Shown here: positions 16,804-25,817 of the stretch, one piece after another
Numbering within the stretch: position 1 is the first letter of the stretch
Layout: each line of letters opens with the position of its first letter
NCBI GenBank assembly: GCA_964428345.1
Contig: CAYRYD010000019.1
Coordinates: forward strand, 32,905-96,904
Reading direction: 5' to 3'
Source of the DNA: JABDMH01 sp964428345
Lineage (GTDB): Bacteria > Bacteroidota > Bacteroidia > Chitinophagales > Saprospiraceae
Length of the DNA stretch: 64,000 bases
The notes under the pieces: generated by a model
Told to the model about the DNA's origin: nothing
Seen by the model: only the letters and a program-made list of their open reading frames with translations
Database searches by the model: none
Made by a program: the position numbers and the translations under genes

Positions 16804-18318
16804 TTACAATTCCCAGCCATGCCGGTACTGACGGTATAAAAATCCGTTGGCTTCCCGGTCATTGGTGATTTTCATATACCGGGCATCGTATTCAATTTTC
16901 TTTCCCGCACGTAACGCAACTGCTGCCAAATTGATGGTCTCAGTGACCGGTCCGGCATGAATAAAACTGCCGGGTGATTCTTCATTTTTCAGCAATGCGC
17001 TGGTCCAGATATTATTACCGTTTTCACGTTGGCGTTCACTGGTTGATTTAACTCCCTGGTAAGCTTCCATTTTCTTCGCCGGAATGATCTCGGGTTCTTC
17101 GCAGCGGAAACCTGCCAGTATTTTTCCATCATCACCAACAAACATCATTCCTTCAGTAGGGATGTCCCGGCTATCTTCCTCCAGTTCTTCAGGGGCAAAC
17201 GGTTTCATGCCACCATCATACCAATAAAGGTCGAAGGAGGGTATGCGTTCCTGTGCCGGAAAAGACATTTTGATCATGCAGGAATGGGGAAAAGCAACAT
17301 CATTTTCCACCCATTTGCAGACATTATTTTCCGCGGTTCTCAACGTCGTTCCGTAGGCTTTAGCCCTAACCGGCGGAGTTTCGATGCCAAACGCCCGGAA
17401 AAGTGGAAACAAGCTGTAATGACCCATATCGGCCACACTCCCCCCGCCAAATTCATACCAGCCACGGAAGACATTATGGGTGTAATTAGGATGATAGGGC
17501 CGATGCGGTACCGGGCCCAACCAAAGATCCCAGTTGAAGCCATCCGGAACCGGTGGCCGTTCGGAAGGTATCCCCGTAAATTGTGGCCAGACGGGACGGT
17601 AAGACCAGTTATGGATCTCCCTAAGTCTGCCGATCACACCATCCTGTATCCATTTGAATACTATATCGTACTCCGGCCGGCTGCTCCAGGCGAGCAAATG
17701 GGTTTTCATTCCACTGCTGCGAGCAAGATCAATGGTCTTCCTGGCTTCATACATCCGGTTGGCAATCGGTTTGTGAGTGATCACATGTTTTCCTTTTTTC
17801 ATCCCCGCAATGGCGACCGTGGCATGCAGGTGGTCGGGAGTCATGATCTTTAGTACATCGACATCAGCCTCCTGCTCCAGCAACTCACGAAAATCCTCAT
17901 AAGCTTTACAACCCTGGAAACTGCCGGAAGCCTTTTGCTTTCCATAGTATTGCTCTATGTACTTCTGAGCGACCTCCCTGCCTCCGGCAATTCCTGTCAC
18001 TCCTTCTCCCCAACCCGGATCACCAAGGACTTTACGGATACCATCTCTTATCCCGTTGGGTGACCAGTCGAGATAGTCGGTCGTCATCTTGTTGGGATCA
18101 CACACCGCTACCACCTGAATACTTTCATGCGTCAAAAGGTCACCCATCTCACGCAGACCCTGGGTACCGCAACCGATATTGGCAACGGTAATTTTATCAG
18201 AGGGTGGCACCTTTCCGGACCGTGCCAGAACATGTGCGGGAACAATGGTGAATGTCGCAGCCGTTGATGCCGCTGAGGATATGAAATTACGCCGGCTTAT
18301 CTGTTTTTTCCTTCTCAT
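16804..18318 (-). CDS. Tat-exported Gfo/Idh/MocA family oxidoreductase
   Basis: A 504-residue protein that begins with a twin-arginine signal (SRRNFISSAASTAATF, about residues 8-30). The Rossmann fold opens with TVANIGCGTQGLREMG and continues with VVAVCDPN. The EKP-type motif is altered to KGKHVITHKPIAN, with Lys and Pro retained. The C-terminal alpha/beta domain follows from about residue 230 (GVIGRLREIHNW). Tat export fits an enzyme folded with NAD(P) in the cytoplasm. It probably oxidises or reduces a sugar in the periplasm. It sits in a three-gene minus-strand run between a lipoprotein (23 bp upstream) and a sugar isomerase (82 bp downstream). Confidence 0.92.
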   Translation of the reverse strand: MRRKKQISRRNFISSAASTAATFTIVPAHVLARSGKVPPSDKITVANIGCGTQGLREMGDLLTHESIQVVAVCDPNKMTTDYLDWSPNGIRDGIRKVLGDPGWGEGVTGIAGGREVAQKYIEQYYGKQKASGSFQGCKAYEDFRELLEQEADVDVLKIMTPDHLHATVAIAGMKKGKHVITHKPIANRMYEARKTIDLARSSGMKTHLLAWSSRPEYDIVFKWIQDGVIGRLREIHNWSYRPVWPQFTGIPSERPPVPDGFNWDLWLGPVPHRPYHPNYTHNVFRGWYEFGGGSVADMGHYSLFPLFRAFGIETPPVRAKAYGTTLRTAENNVCKWVENDVAFPHSCMIKMSFPAQERIPSFDLYWYDGGMKPFAPEELEEDSRDIPTEGMMFVGDDGKILAGFRCEEPEIIPAKKMEAYQGVKSTSERQRENGNNIWTSALLKNEESPGSFIHAGPVTETINLAAVALRAGKKIEYDARYMKITNDREANGFLYRQYRHGWEL

Positions 18319-18341
18319 CCCAATCTATTTTTATGAGGTTA

Positions 18342-18935
18342 TCAATGCTGGGGCGGAGGGGTGATCATGATGTGGGCCCGGTGAGTACCCGGGTCCATAA
18401 TCCAGGGACCACCCTCTACCAAAGGTTTGAGGGGAAGTCCGGTTGATTCGGCAGTGGCCCAGGGAATGTACACCACATAGCGATAGTTTGCGTTTTTCAC
18501 CTGCCCGGTTGCTTCATCCAGGTATCCTTCTTTTCCTTCGAGAAGATGCAGAGTAGTGGCCTGTTCCGGCATCTTGAGTGTTCCGGATTTGGCTTCCTGC
18601 TCCCGGATATCAAAGATCTCCTGACTGGACTTTCCCTCGATCCTGAGCTCCCGTCCCCGGCTCATGAAAGGCTCAAGATCCTTATGATAGCATACAGTCT
18701 GGAATCCCGGCCGATTGGGATCATCCGCAACGCAGATCAGGTTGTTTGTGCCAGAACGGAGTTCGACATAATTTCCATTGCGGTCATAACCAAAAACCGA
18801 AGCATCAACCCGGTCTTCTTCCGGAGCCGCCATCACCGCCGCAGCAATCTGATTTTCCCGGTCAGGCACTGCCTCCTGGGCACAACTCATCAACTCCAAA
18901 CCCACCACGAACAAAAGGACAGGTAACACCTTCAT
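18342..18935 (-). CDS. Lipoprotein of unknown function
   Basis: A 197-residue protein with a lipoprotein signal (MKVLPVLLFVVGLELMSC, lipobox LMSC at Cys18). The mature part has no motif I recognise. It contains NNLICVADDPNRPGFQTVCYHKDLEPFM with two cysteines, a charged helix (ELRIEGKSSQEIFDIREQEAKS), then RYVVYIPWATAES, and ends WIMDPGTHRAHIMITPPPQH, with several His residues that could bind metal. It is the first gene of the operon with the Tat-exported oxidoreductase (23-bp gap) and isomerase, so it may serve the same sugar chemistry. That is inference from position. Confidence 0.75.
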   Translation of the reverse strand: MKVLPVLLFVVGLELMSCAQEAVPDRENQIAAAVMAAPEEDRVDASVFGYDRNGNYVELRSGTNNLICVADDPNRPGFQTVCYHKDLEPFMSRGRELRIEGKSSQEIFDIREQEAKSGTLKMPEQATTLHLLEGKEGYLDEATGQVKNANYRYVVYIPWATAESTGLPLKPLVEGGPWIMDPGTHRAHIMITPPPQH

Positions 18936-19245
18936 ACTTTTTATAATTTATTTAGCGATTCCGGAATTTAGTAAAAATCCGGCTCTTTGAAGAAAATCCA
19001 TAAAAATCCCTGCATTTCAGGACCTGATCCGAAAATTGGAGAGAAAATTGATTGACATCCTCCCAGTTACAACCAGTTTGCGAGATTTCCCGATCACCAC
19101 GAAATATTTACCGGGCTTCGTCGTATATTTAGAGATTATATCCTTAGATCATATTTCTCAAAAGAACGTATCCGGCTCCATCAACTGAGTCCGGAAGGAA
19201 GACGTACACAGGCGAAGCTATTTCGATCTTTTAATTCGAAAGAAG
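18936..19245. other. 310-bp divergent intergenic region
   Basis: This gap separates the lipoprotein operon (minus) from the DUF1800 cassette (plus) and should hold both promoters. A hairpin-like repeat CCGGAATTT / AAAATCCGG lies at 18961-18982, 26 bp before the lipoprotein start. I see no convincing -33/-7 pair and no coding sequence. Confidence 0.6.
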
Positions 19246-21120
19246 ATGAGAAGATGTCTGCTTGCCTGTATCACATTGATCAACCATTGGCTTTTTGCCC
19301 AGATCCCCCCGTATTATGGTGGGGGCAATAGTACGAATATTACGGTAACGGCCAGCAGTTCCCATCACGATCCTGCCTGGCCAGCAGCCGCCATACCCCA
19401 GAATACCGTCAATGACCAGGGCATGCTGGCTCCCTATTTCGATGCGGCCAGGTTTCTCCATCAGGCTACCTTCGGTTTTGATTCCAACGATGTTCAAGTC
19501 GTGCTTGATCTGGGTTTTGAAGGTTGGATCACCGACCAGTTCAACAAACCTTTGGACGAGCATGACAAACTGTTACCGGAAACCAGGAATGTGTTCCAGA
19601 TTCTGGCCGATACCCTTACCGCTATGGGATATGCCGACCAGATCCCCCGTCGCCCCACCTGGAAACATTTCAATTATGCCTGGTGGCAGGTCAATATGTT
19701 GACCGACGATCTGTTGCGGCACCGGGTAGCTTGTGCCCTGTCAGAAATCCTGGTCGTCTCCCGAAATTCCGATCTGAGTGAGTATGGAGATGGATTGGCT
19801 TCCTACTATGATGTTTTGCTCACCCATGCTTTTGGCAATTACCGGGATATCTTATTTAATGTAGCAATGCACCCCTGCATGGGATTTTATCTGAGCCATC
19901 TCGACAATCCAAAGACCGATCCGGCCTCAGGAACCCATCCGGATGAAAATTTTGCCCGCGAGGTTATGCAGTTGTTCTCCATCGGTCTCTATGAACTCAA
20001 TCCGGATGGCAGCCATAAAATGAGTGGAGGACAGGAAATACCCACTTACGATAATAATGACATCAGTGAATTTGCGAAGGTCTTTACCGGGTTGGGAATC
20101 GGAGATGTCGTACCTGAACTGCTCGATCCGGCCAACATGTATGATGACACGGCTTTCTTCGGTATGGGCATCTGGAAAGGAGATATGACCGTACCGATGC
20201 GGATGTATGAGACCGATAATCCCGCTACTTCATGGAGGGATGAAGACCAGCATGAAGATGGCCCAAAATATCTGTTGAACGGATTCGTGGTTGCCGGTGG
20301 TCAAACGGGTATGCAGGACATCGAACAGGCGATCGATAACCTTTTTAATCACCCCAACGTCGGTCCATTTATCGGATACCGGTTAATCCAAAGATTGATA
20401 AAATCCAACCCGTCACCCGCGTATATTCAACGGGTAGCCACAGCCTTTAATGGCAGCGGTCCGTATGGAACGGTCAGGGGAGATATGAAGTCAGTGCTGA
20501 AAGCGATTCTTCTGGATGATGAAGCGCGGGAAGCAACTTATCAACTGGAAGATGTCAACGGCCGGTTGAAGGAGCCCCTCTTCCGGTACACGCATTTTGC
20601 CAAAGTGGTCGAAAAATCCAATCCCAATGGATTTTACTGGAACATTAATTACAACTTCTATGAAGCTACCCGGCAGGATATTCTGGCATCACCCAGTGTT
20701 TTCAATTTCTTTCTACCCGATGATACCCCCAACGGAGATATTCACGATCAGGGACTGGTAGCGCCGGAGTTTAAACTCCATGACTCACGAACCAGCATCG
20801 GATATATGAACAACGTATATCGCTGGTCGCAGTCATGGGGTGATCTGATGCATACCTGGGAGGGAGATATTATGGAACACACAGAAGTGCACTGGGTGAT
20901 CGATGATCTGCTGGTTCTCGCCGACGATACCGAGGCTTTGATCAACTGGTATGACAAACACCTGTTGTCAGGTATGATGAGCGACCGGACGCGCAGGATC
21001 ATGCGATCAGCCCTTAATAGTTTCGAATCAACGGTAAGTTGGCATAATCATCAGGAAAACCGCGTACGAATGGGGTTGTACCTGGCGATGATTGCTCCCG
21101 AATACAGTATTATCCGCTAA
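19246..21120 (+). CDS. Secreted DUF1800 family protein
   Basis: A 624-residue exported protein with a signal peptide (about residues 1-20, ending LFAQ). It matches the DUF1800 pattern: AARFLHQATFGFDSNDVQVV near the start, the RHRVACALSEILVVS and HPCMGFYLSHLDN blocks, PDENFAREVMQLFSIGLYELNPDG as the most conserved stretch, and FIGYRLIQRLIKSNPSPAYIQRVA later. DUF1800 is nearly always encoded next to a DUF1501 protein, as here (36-bp gap). The biochemical role of the pair is not established; both are exported. This is gene 1 of a five-gene plus-strand cassette. Confidence 0.93.
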   Translation: MRRCLLACITLINHWLFAQIPPYYGGGNSTNITVTASSSHHDPAWPAAAIPQNTVNDQGMLAPYFDAARFLHQATFGFDSNDVQVVLDLGFEGWITDQFNKPLDEHDKLLPETRNVFQILADTLTAMGYADQIPRRPTWKHFNYAWWQVNMLTDDLLRHRVACALSEILVVSRNSDLSEYGDGLASYYDVLLTHAFGNYRDILFNVAMHPCMGFYLSHLDNPKTDPASGTHPDENFAREVMQLFSIGLYELNPDGSHKMSGGQEIPTYDNNDISEFAKVFTGLGIGDVVPELLDPANMYDDTAFFGMGIWKGDMTVPMRMYETDNPATSWRDEDQHEDGPKYLLNGFVVAGGQTGMQDIEQAIDNLFNHPNVGPFIGYRLIQRLIKSNPSPAYIQRVATAFNGSGPYGTVRGDMKSVLKAILLDDEAREATYQLEDVNGRLKEPLFRYTHFAKVVEKSNPNGFYWNINYNFYEATRQDILASPSVFNFFLPDDTPNGDIHDQGLVAPEFKLHDSRTSIGYMNNVYRWSQSWGDLMHTWEGDIMEHTEVHWVIDDLLVLADDTEALINWYDKHLLSGMMSDRTRRIMRSALNSFESTVSWHNHQENRVRMGLYLAMIAPEYSIIR

Positions 21121-21156
21121 AAACCCGATATAAGTATATAAGTCTAAAATCAGTAC

Positions 21157-22650
21157 ATGACGATAAAAAATCAACATCGAACCATCAACAGGAGGAAGTT
21201 TCTGGGTCAGGCCAGTTGCGCCGGCCTGGGTTACCTGACCTTCACCAATACCCTTTTAAATCTGAAGGCGCTGAATGCTGCAGCGATTTCCAATGCCTCC
21301 GTCGACGACAATTTCAACGACTATAAGGCGATTGTATGTATACTGCTTGCAGGAGGCAACGATTCATTTAATATGCTTATCCCTTCTGACAGCCGGTACA
21401 ATGACTACGCAGCTGTCCGGTCTGGTCTGGCTATCCCTCTGAATCAATTGAATGGCACCCAGCTCAAATACAACAATGTCAATAACGGATATGCGCTGCA
21501 TCCCTCTATGGGCCGGCTGAAAGACCTCTTCAACGACAAAAGACTTTCATTCCTGACCAACGTCGGCACCCTGACCCATCCAAATACCACCAAAGCGGAT
21601 TACCAGTCTGGAAACAACCTTCCGCTCGGTCTGTTTTCGCATTCCGATCAGATCCAGCAATGGCAGACGGGTATTCCTTCCGAGAGAGGGGCTAAAGGAT
21701 GGGCCGGTAAAATTGCCGATCTGATCGGAGATTGCAACAGCAATACGAACATCTCCATGAACATCTCCCTGTCGGGTTCCAATATTTTTCAGAATGGCAA
21801 TGCAACGGTAGAGTATGCCCTGGATCCCTATTATGGAGCAGTAGGTATCGATGGTTATGATCCTAATGCCATGTATCTCGTCGAGACGGTCAGGACCCAC
21901 GCTATTGACAGCCTGCTGGGAAAGACCTATCAGGATATTTTTGAAAAGACGTACGTCAATGTCATTAAAAACGCCAGGGACGGATTTGTACAGTTTAGTG
22001 AAGCCTTTGAAAACGCGATTACCTTCCCATCCGATGCTTTCCCCAATTCCTATCTTGGGGCAGCCCTTGAGATGGTCGCCAGGACCATTGACATCCGAAA
22101 CGATCTGGGATTCAAACGGCAGGTGTTTTTCATAGTCGCCGGTGGGTGGGATCATCATGATAATCTGCTTGAAAACCAGCTGGGCATGTTGGGAATGGTC
22201 AGTGAAGCACTGGCAGTTTTCCAGGACTCTCTGAAGTCGTCCTTCACTTATACCGATGCCAATGGAGCATCCCAGAATGCTCCGGGTATCAATATGGAAA
22301 ACAATGTGCTCACCATGATGATCTCCGAATTTGGCCGTACCCTGACCTCCAACGGAAACGGATCGGACCATGCCTGGGGTGGCAATACCCTGGTCATGGG
22401 CGGACAAAATCTGATCGACGGGGGCAGGATCTATGGAACCTTCCCCTCACTGGTGCCCGGCAATGGCAATCCACAGGAGATAGGATTGGGCCGGTTTATT
22501 CCGACCCTTTCAACTGATGAGTACTTTGCCGAAGTAGCCAAATGGTTCGGAGTCCCGGGTTCCGACCTAACAACGATCTTTCCCAATCTTGGTAATTTCT
22601 ACAATCCATTGAGCACCGGTCATCCCATTGGATTTATCAAAACAGCCTAA
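21157..22650 (+). CDS. Tat-signal DUF1501 family protein
   Basis: A 497-residue protein with a twin-arginine signal (INRRKFLGQASCAGLGYL, about residues 10-35). The DUF1501 fold is related to alkaline phosphatase/sulfatase-like proteins. Visible blocks are VCILLAGGNDSFNMLIPSD, ALHPSMGRLKDLFND, FSHSDQIQQWQTG, VFFIVAGGWDHHDNL and MMISEFGRTLTSNGNGSDHAWGGNTLVMGG, where the Asp and His residues are the likely metal ligands. It is exported folded, perhaps with metal. Gene 2 of the cassette, 36 bp after DUF1800 and 11 bp before the next gene. Exact activity unknown. Confidence 0.93.
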   Translation: MTIKNQHRTINRRKFLGQASCAGLGYLTFTNTLLNLKALNAAAISNASVDDNFNDYKAIVCILLAGGNDSFNMLIPSDSRYNDYAAVRSGLAIPLNQLNGTQLKYNNVNNGYALHPSMGRLKDLFNDKRLSFLTNVGTLTHPNTTKADYQSGNNLPLGLFSHSDQIQQWQTGIPSERGAKGWAGKIADLIGDCNSNTNISMNISLSGSNIFQNGNATVEYALDPYYGAVGIDGYDPNAMYLVETVRTHAIDSLLGKTYQDIFEKTYVNVIKNARDGFVQFSEAFENAITFPSDAFPNSYLGAALEMVARTIDIRNDLGFKRQVFFIVAGGWDHHDNLLENQLGMLGMVSEALAVFQDSLKSSFTYTDANGASQNAPGINMENNVLTMMISEFGRTLTSNGNGSDHAWGGNTLVMGGQNLIDGGRIYGTFPSLVPGNGNPQEIGLGRFIPTLSTDEYFAEVAKWFGVPGSDLTTIFPNLGNFYNPLSTGHPIGFIKTA

Positions 22651-22661
22651 ACCCCAAACCG

Positions 22662-24047
22662 ATGAACTACACAATATCAGGAATCAATCTGGTCTGGCTG
22701 CTCTTCTTCTCCCTCACTATCAGGGCACAGATATTCCCGGACAGGCATACGACCAATGCCTTTGACGGTTGGATATCGTGTACGAAAAGCACCAATCCAA
22801 ATGCACTCAGAGGAGCCTCGCACTGGATTCGATACGAGTTTAATACAGTGGTGAATCTTTTCGATATGACCATCTGGAATCTGAATCATCCCGACTATAT
22901 CAAAGATGGTTTCAATAAAGTGATTATCGATGTATCGACCGATGGATCTTCCTGGACACTCATCGACACATTCACCTTTCCGAAGGCACCCGGATCAGGA
23001 TTCTATGAGGGATTCCGCGGACCGGATCTGGGTGGGGTAACCGCAAGGTATTTGCTGATTACAGCCCTGAGTAATCATGGAGGAGGTTGTTACGGACTTA
23101 GTGAAATGCGGGTCTACACCACCGAACAGGATCATCAGGATCTGAAATTCGACTTCACCGCCTGTGAGAATGACGGAATCCAGGTGAACCTCACCGGTGG
23201 GGTGGCAATGGGTGGCCATTACAGCGGTATCGGAGTCACGGACAATGGCAATGAAACCTTCAACTTTGACGTGGATAAAGTGGGGCCGGGACAACACGAA
23301 ATCCAATACCACTATGGATCGAATACCCTCACCGGCCAAATCACGGTACTACCCTGCAGCGATCCGGTGTGTCAGGAATGCAAGCAATGTAGTCCGGTTG
23401 ATATCCTGACGGTCGATGGATCAATACCCACCGATATTTACAACGGGTATCAGGTCTTGTCGGGTGGGGAAGTGGAAAACAATGCCGATGTCCAGTTTAT
23501 GATAAACAATTCCGCCCAGCTCAACGCGGGATTCGAGGTAAGGAATTCGGGCACCTTCCTGGTAGATTTTCGAACCTGCTACAACAATGTGCTTCAAAAC
23601 AGCGGTTTTGAAAGTGGGAGTAGTCCCTGGAGTCTGAGCCTAAGTAGTGGGGCAACTGCCACATTTACCATTGACAACAATGAACCCTATGATGGGGTCG
23701 GCAGCGCGCGGGTCCAGGTAAGCAACACCAATGGTACTGACTGGCACATCCAGCTGAATCAAAATAACCAATCGATGACGGCCGGAAAACGGTACCGGAT
23801 CAGTTTTGCAGCCAGAACGAATGGCGGAGGTAGTCAGATGAGTGTTATTCTGCAACTCACAGCCAATCCCTGGACTGTATATGCTGATCACGATTTTGTA
23901 GTGACCGAAAACTGGGAAACTTACGCCTTTGAGTTTGTAGGCAGCACTACCCTCAATAACAATGTAGCGGTCCGGGCTCTACTTGGCAGCACTGCCAATA
24001 AAACATTCTGGATCGATAATTTCCGGTACATCCCTCTGGACCAATAA
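22662..24047 (+). CDS. Secreted protein with discoidin-like, coathanger-stack and CBM4/9-like domains
   Basis: A 461-residue exported protein (signal about residues 1-22, ending IRAQ). Residues about 25-155 look like a discoidin/F5-8C domain (ASHWIRYEFNTVVNLFDMTIWN, WTLIDTFTFPKAPGS, GLSEMRVYTTE). A Cys-rich linker (CQECKQC) leads to a small three-strand stacked domain at about 245-310 (IYNGYQVLSGGEVENNADV, LNAGFEVRNSGTFLVDFRTC) of the kind called 3-coathanger stack. The last 150 residues form a CBM4/9-like jelly roll (NSGFESGSSPWSLSL, WIDNFRYI). It likely binds polysaccharide at the cell surface. Spacing of 11 and 12 bp to its neighbours places it firmly in the cassette. Confidence 0.82.
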   Translation: MNYTISGINLVWLLFFSLTIRAQIFPDRHTTNAFDGWISCTKSTNPNALRGASHWIRYEFNTVVNLFDMTIWNLNHPDYIKDGFNKVIIDVSTDGSSWTLIDTFTFPKAPGSGFYEGFRGPDLGGVTARYLLITALSNHGGGCYGLSEMRVYTTEQDHQDLKFDFTACENDGIQVNLTGGVAMGGHYSGIGVTDNGNETFNFDVDKVGPGQHEIQYHYGSNTLTGQITVLPCSDPVCQECKQCSPVDILTVDGSIPTDIYNGYQVLSGGEVENNADVQFMINNSAQLNAGFEVRNSGTFLVDFRTCYNNVLQNSGFESGSSPWSLSLSSGATATFTIDNNEPYDGVGSARVQVSNTNGTDWHIQLNQNNQSMTAGKRYRISFAARTNGGGSQMSVILQLTANPWTVYADHDFVVTENWETYAFEFVGSTTLNNNVAVRALLGSTANKTFWIDNFRYIPLDQ

Positions 24048-24059
24048 AAATAACATCCG

Positions 24060-24407
24060 ATGAAAAAAGAAGCGATACTCATCTTTCTGGCAACACTGAG
24101 TGGTTATACAATTGCCCAGTCGTCGATCAAAGAAGTTACAACTGTTAACCGACGGAGTAATCCAGAAATCACCGTGAATCAATACCAGTTTATCAGTGAC
24201 CGGGATGACACGATCAATATCCGGATTGTCGATCCGCGGGGTGAAATCATCAGTGTCCCGGTAAAAAACAGAGCCGTGCTCAACAGCGAACCGGTTCCGT
24301 TTAATCTCAATACGAGTTATTGGCGAAGAGGAGAATATCAGATTGTCGTAGAATCCAGAAATGGCCGCCGGACCGTAAAACGGATCGAGGTCAGGACTTC
24401 TGGTTAA
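24060..24407 (+). CDS. Small secreted protein resembling a stand-alone T9SS type A sorting domain
   Basis: A 115-residue protein with a signal peptide (about residues 1-19, ending TIAQ). The mature 95 residues read like a Por-secretion C-terminal domain on its own: a strand-rich NIRIVDPRGEIISVPVKN segment followed by RRGEYQIVVESRNGRRTVKRIEVRTSG, which mirrors the G-x-Y-x-V-x-V ... G-x-x-x-x-K-x-x-V pattern of type A tails. There is no cargo domain ahead of it. It lies 12 bp from both neighbours within the DUF1800/DUF1501 cassette. The resemblance is by eye; it could instead be an unrelated small beta-sandwich. Confidence 0.65.
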   Translation: MKKEAILIFLATLSGYTIAQSSIKEVTTVNRRSNPEITVNQYQFISDRDDTINIRIVDPRGEIISVPVKNRAVLNSEPVPFNLNTSYWRRGEYQIVVESRNGRRTVKRIEVRTSG

Positions 24408-24419
24408 AATGATCCAACC

Positions 24420-25748
24420 ATGAAAAATGAAATGCGTTATTTATTGGCTGTATTAGCAACCATATCCATAGGTTATGCCACTTTTACACAACCTTCCCAC
24501 CCCTATTTTGAATTGGAAATATATGAAGATGACTTCTCCAGTCCAGTTGGTCTCGACCATGCCGGTGACGGTTCCGGCCGGCTCTTTATTGTAGAAAAGG
24601 GAGGCCGGATAAAAATCATCGAAAATGGTGCTACGCTGAGCACTCCCTTCCTGGATATTTCGGCGAAAGTCTCCACGGGCAGTGAGCAAGGACTCCTGGG
24701 GCTGGCCTTTCACCCGGATTATCAGGATAATGGCTTTTTTTATGTTCACTATGTCAAGCCAAGCGGGGATCTGTGGGCGTCACAAATCTCCCGGTTTAGT
24801 CGCAGTACCAGCAATGGTAACGTAGCCGATCCAATGAGTGAATTTTCCATCTTAACCGTTGCTCAGCCTTACCCAAATCACAATGCCGGGGCAATCCGGT
24901 TCGGACCTGATGGCTATCTGTACATCGCCATGGGTGATGGTGGTGATGGCAACGATCCCCAAAAGCGGGCCCAAAACCGGCAGGAATTACTGGGGAAAAT
25001 GCTACGCATCGATATCGATAGCGGTTCGCCCTATGCCATCCCTCCGGATAATCCTTTTGTCAACGACCCGAACACACGAGATGAGATCTGGGCCATCGGT
25101 CTGCGCAATCCCTGGCGTTTTTCCTTTGACCGGCTCACCGGCGATATGTGGATCGGCGATGTGGGGCAGGATGCCCGGGAAGAAATCCATCTTCAACCGG
25201 CCGGCAGCACCGGTGGGGAGAATTACGGCTGGAGGTGCTATGAAGGGGATATACCGAACCTTACAGACGGCTGTGCCTCCAACTATGAAGAGCCGGTCTA
25301 TGTGGTGAAACACCTTAGTTCCGGTGCCAATTCCATTGCAGGCGGGTTTGTGTACCGGGGTGCCAATTTGTGTATGAACGGGGTATATTTCTGCGCCGAA
25401 ATCTACCGGGATACCGTATACACCATTATCCCGGATGGCAATGGATGGAGTACCAGTCGGCGGTATTTTACGGGAGCAGATATCGTGTCCTTTGGGGAAG
25501 ATGAAGAGGGAGAACTGTATGCCGTATCTATTCAAGGTGAAATCTACCGGATTACCGGAGAAACCGTCACCGAAAACCGGAATCCCGTGCCCCCAGGCAG
25601 TTACGACAGCAACGGACAACTGGTCTCCGCCGGAAAAATCACGACCGGGACGGTCGAATTTAAGGCGGCCGAAAGTGTGCGTTTAAATAATTCGTTTGAA
25701 GTGCTGCCCGGGGCAACTTTTTTGGTGACATTGGGATGTGACTTTTAA
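24420..25748 (+). CDS. Secreted PQQ-type sugar dehydrogenase with coathanger-stack C-terminus
   Basis: A 442-residue exported protein (signal about residues 1-24). Residues 35-375 form a glucose/sorbosone dehydrogenase six-blade propeller: DGSGRLFIVEKGGRIKII, EQGLLGLAFHPDY, YPNHNAGAIRFGPDG with the active-site-type His, RNPWRFSFDRLTGDMWIGDVGQD and NYGWRCYEGD. The C-terminal 65 residues (about 380-442) repeat the small stacked-strand domain of the gene two places upstream (ITTGTVEFKAAESVRLNNSFEV, GATFLVTLGCDF) and end in a Gly-Cys motif that recalls the GCX-type T9SS end. It is the last gene of the cassette and probably oxidises a sugar at the surface. Confidence 0.9.
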   Translation: MKNEMRYLLAVLATISIGYATFTQPSHPYFELEIYEDDFSSPVGLDHAGDGSGRLFIVEKGGRIKIIENGATLSTPFLDISAKVSTGSEQGLLGLAFHPDYQDNGFFYVHYVKPSGDLWASQISRFSRSTSNGNVADPMSEFSILTVAQPYPNHNAGAIRFGPDGYLYIAMGDGGDGNDPQKRAQNRQELLGKMLRIDIDSGSPYAIPPDNPFVNDPNTRDEIWAIGLRNPWRFSFDRLTGDMWIGDVGQDAREEIHLQPAGSTGGENYGWRCYEGDIPNLTDGCASNYEEPVYVVKHLSSGANSIAGGFVYRGANLCMNGVYFCAEIYRDTVYTIIPDGNGWSTSRRYFTGADIVSFGEDEEGELYAVSIQGEIYRITGETVTENRNPVPPGSYDSNGQLVSAGKITTGTVEFKAAESVRLNNSFEVLPGATFLVTLGCDF

Positions 25749-25817
25749 CCCAGTGACTGGCAACGCATACATGGATTTAGAAGCAATGCGTTACCTCCGG
25801 TGACCAGAAACAAATTG

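Noticed and set aside
21547..22407. 286-codon open frame on the minus strand inside the DUF1501 gene
   Set aside because: It lies wholly within a well-supported gene, has no recognisable domain and mirrors the codon structure of the sense strand; long antisense frames are expected from this codon usage.
25002..25619. 205-codon minus-strand frame inside the sugar dehydrogenase gene
   Set aside because: Antisense shadow of a conserved propeller; no signal, motif or spacing that supports a gene.
25762..25792. AACGCAT / ATGCGTT hairpin between the convergent dehydrogenase and glycosyltransferase genes
   Set aside because: The arms are perfect but the loop is 17 bases and no T run follows on either strand, so a terminator call is not supported.
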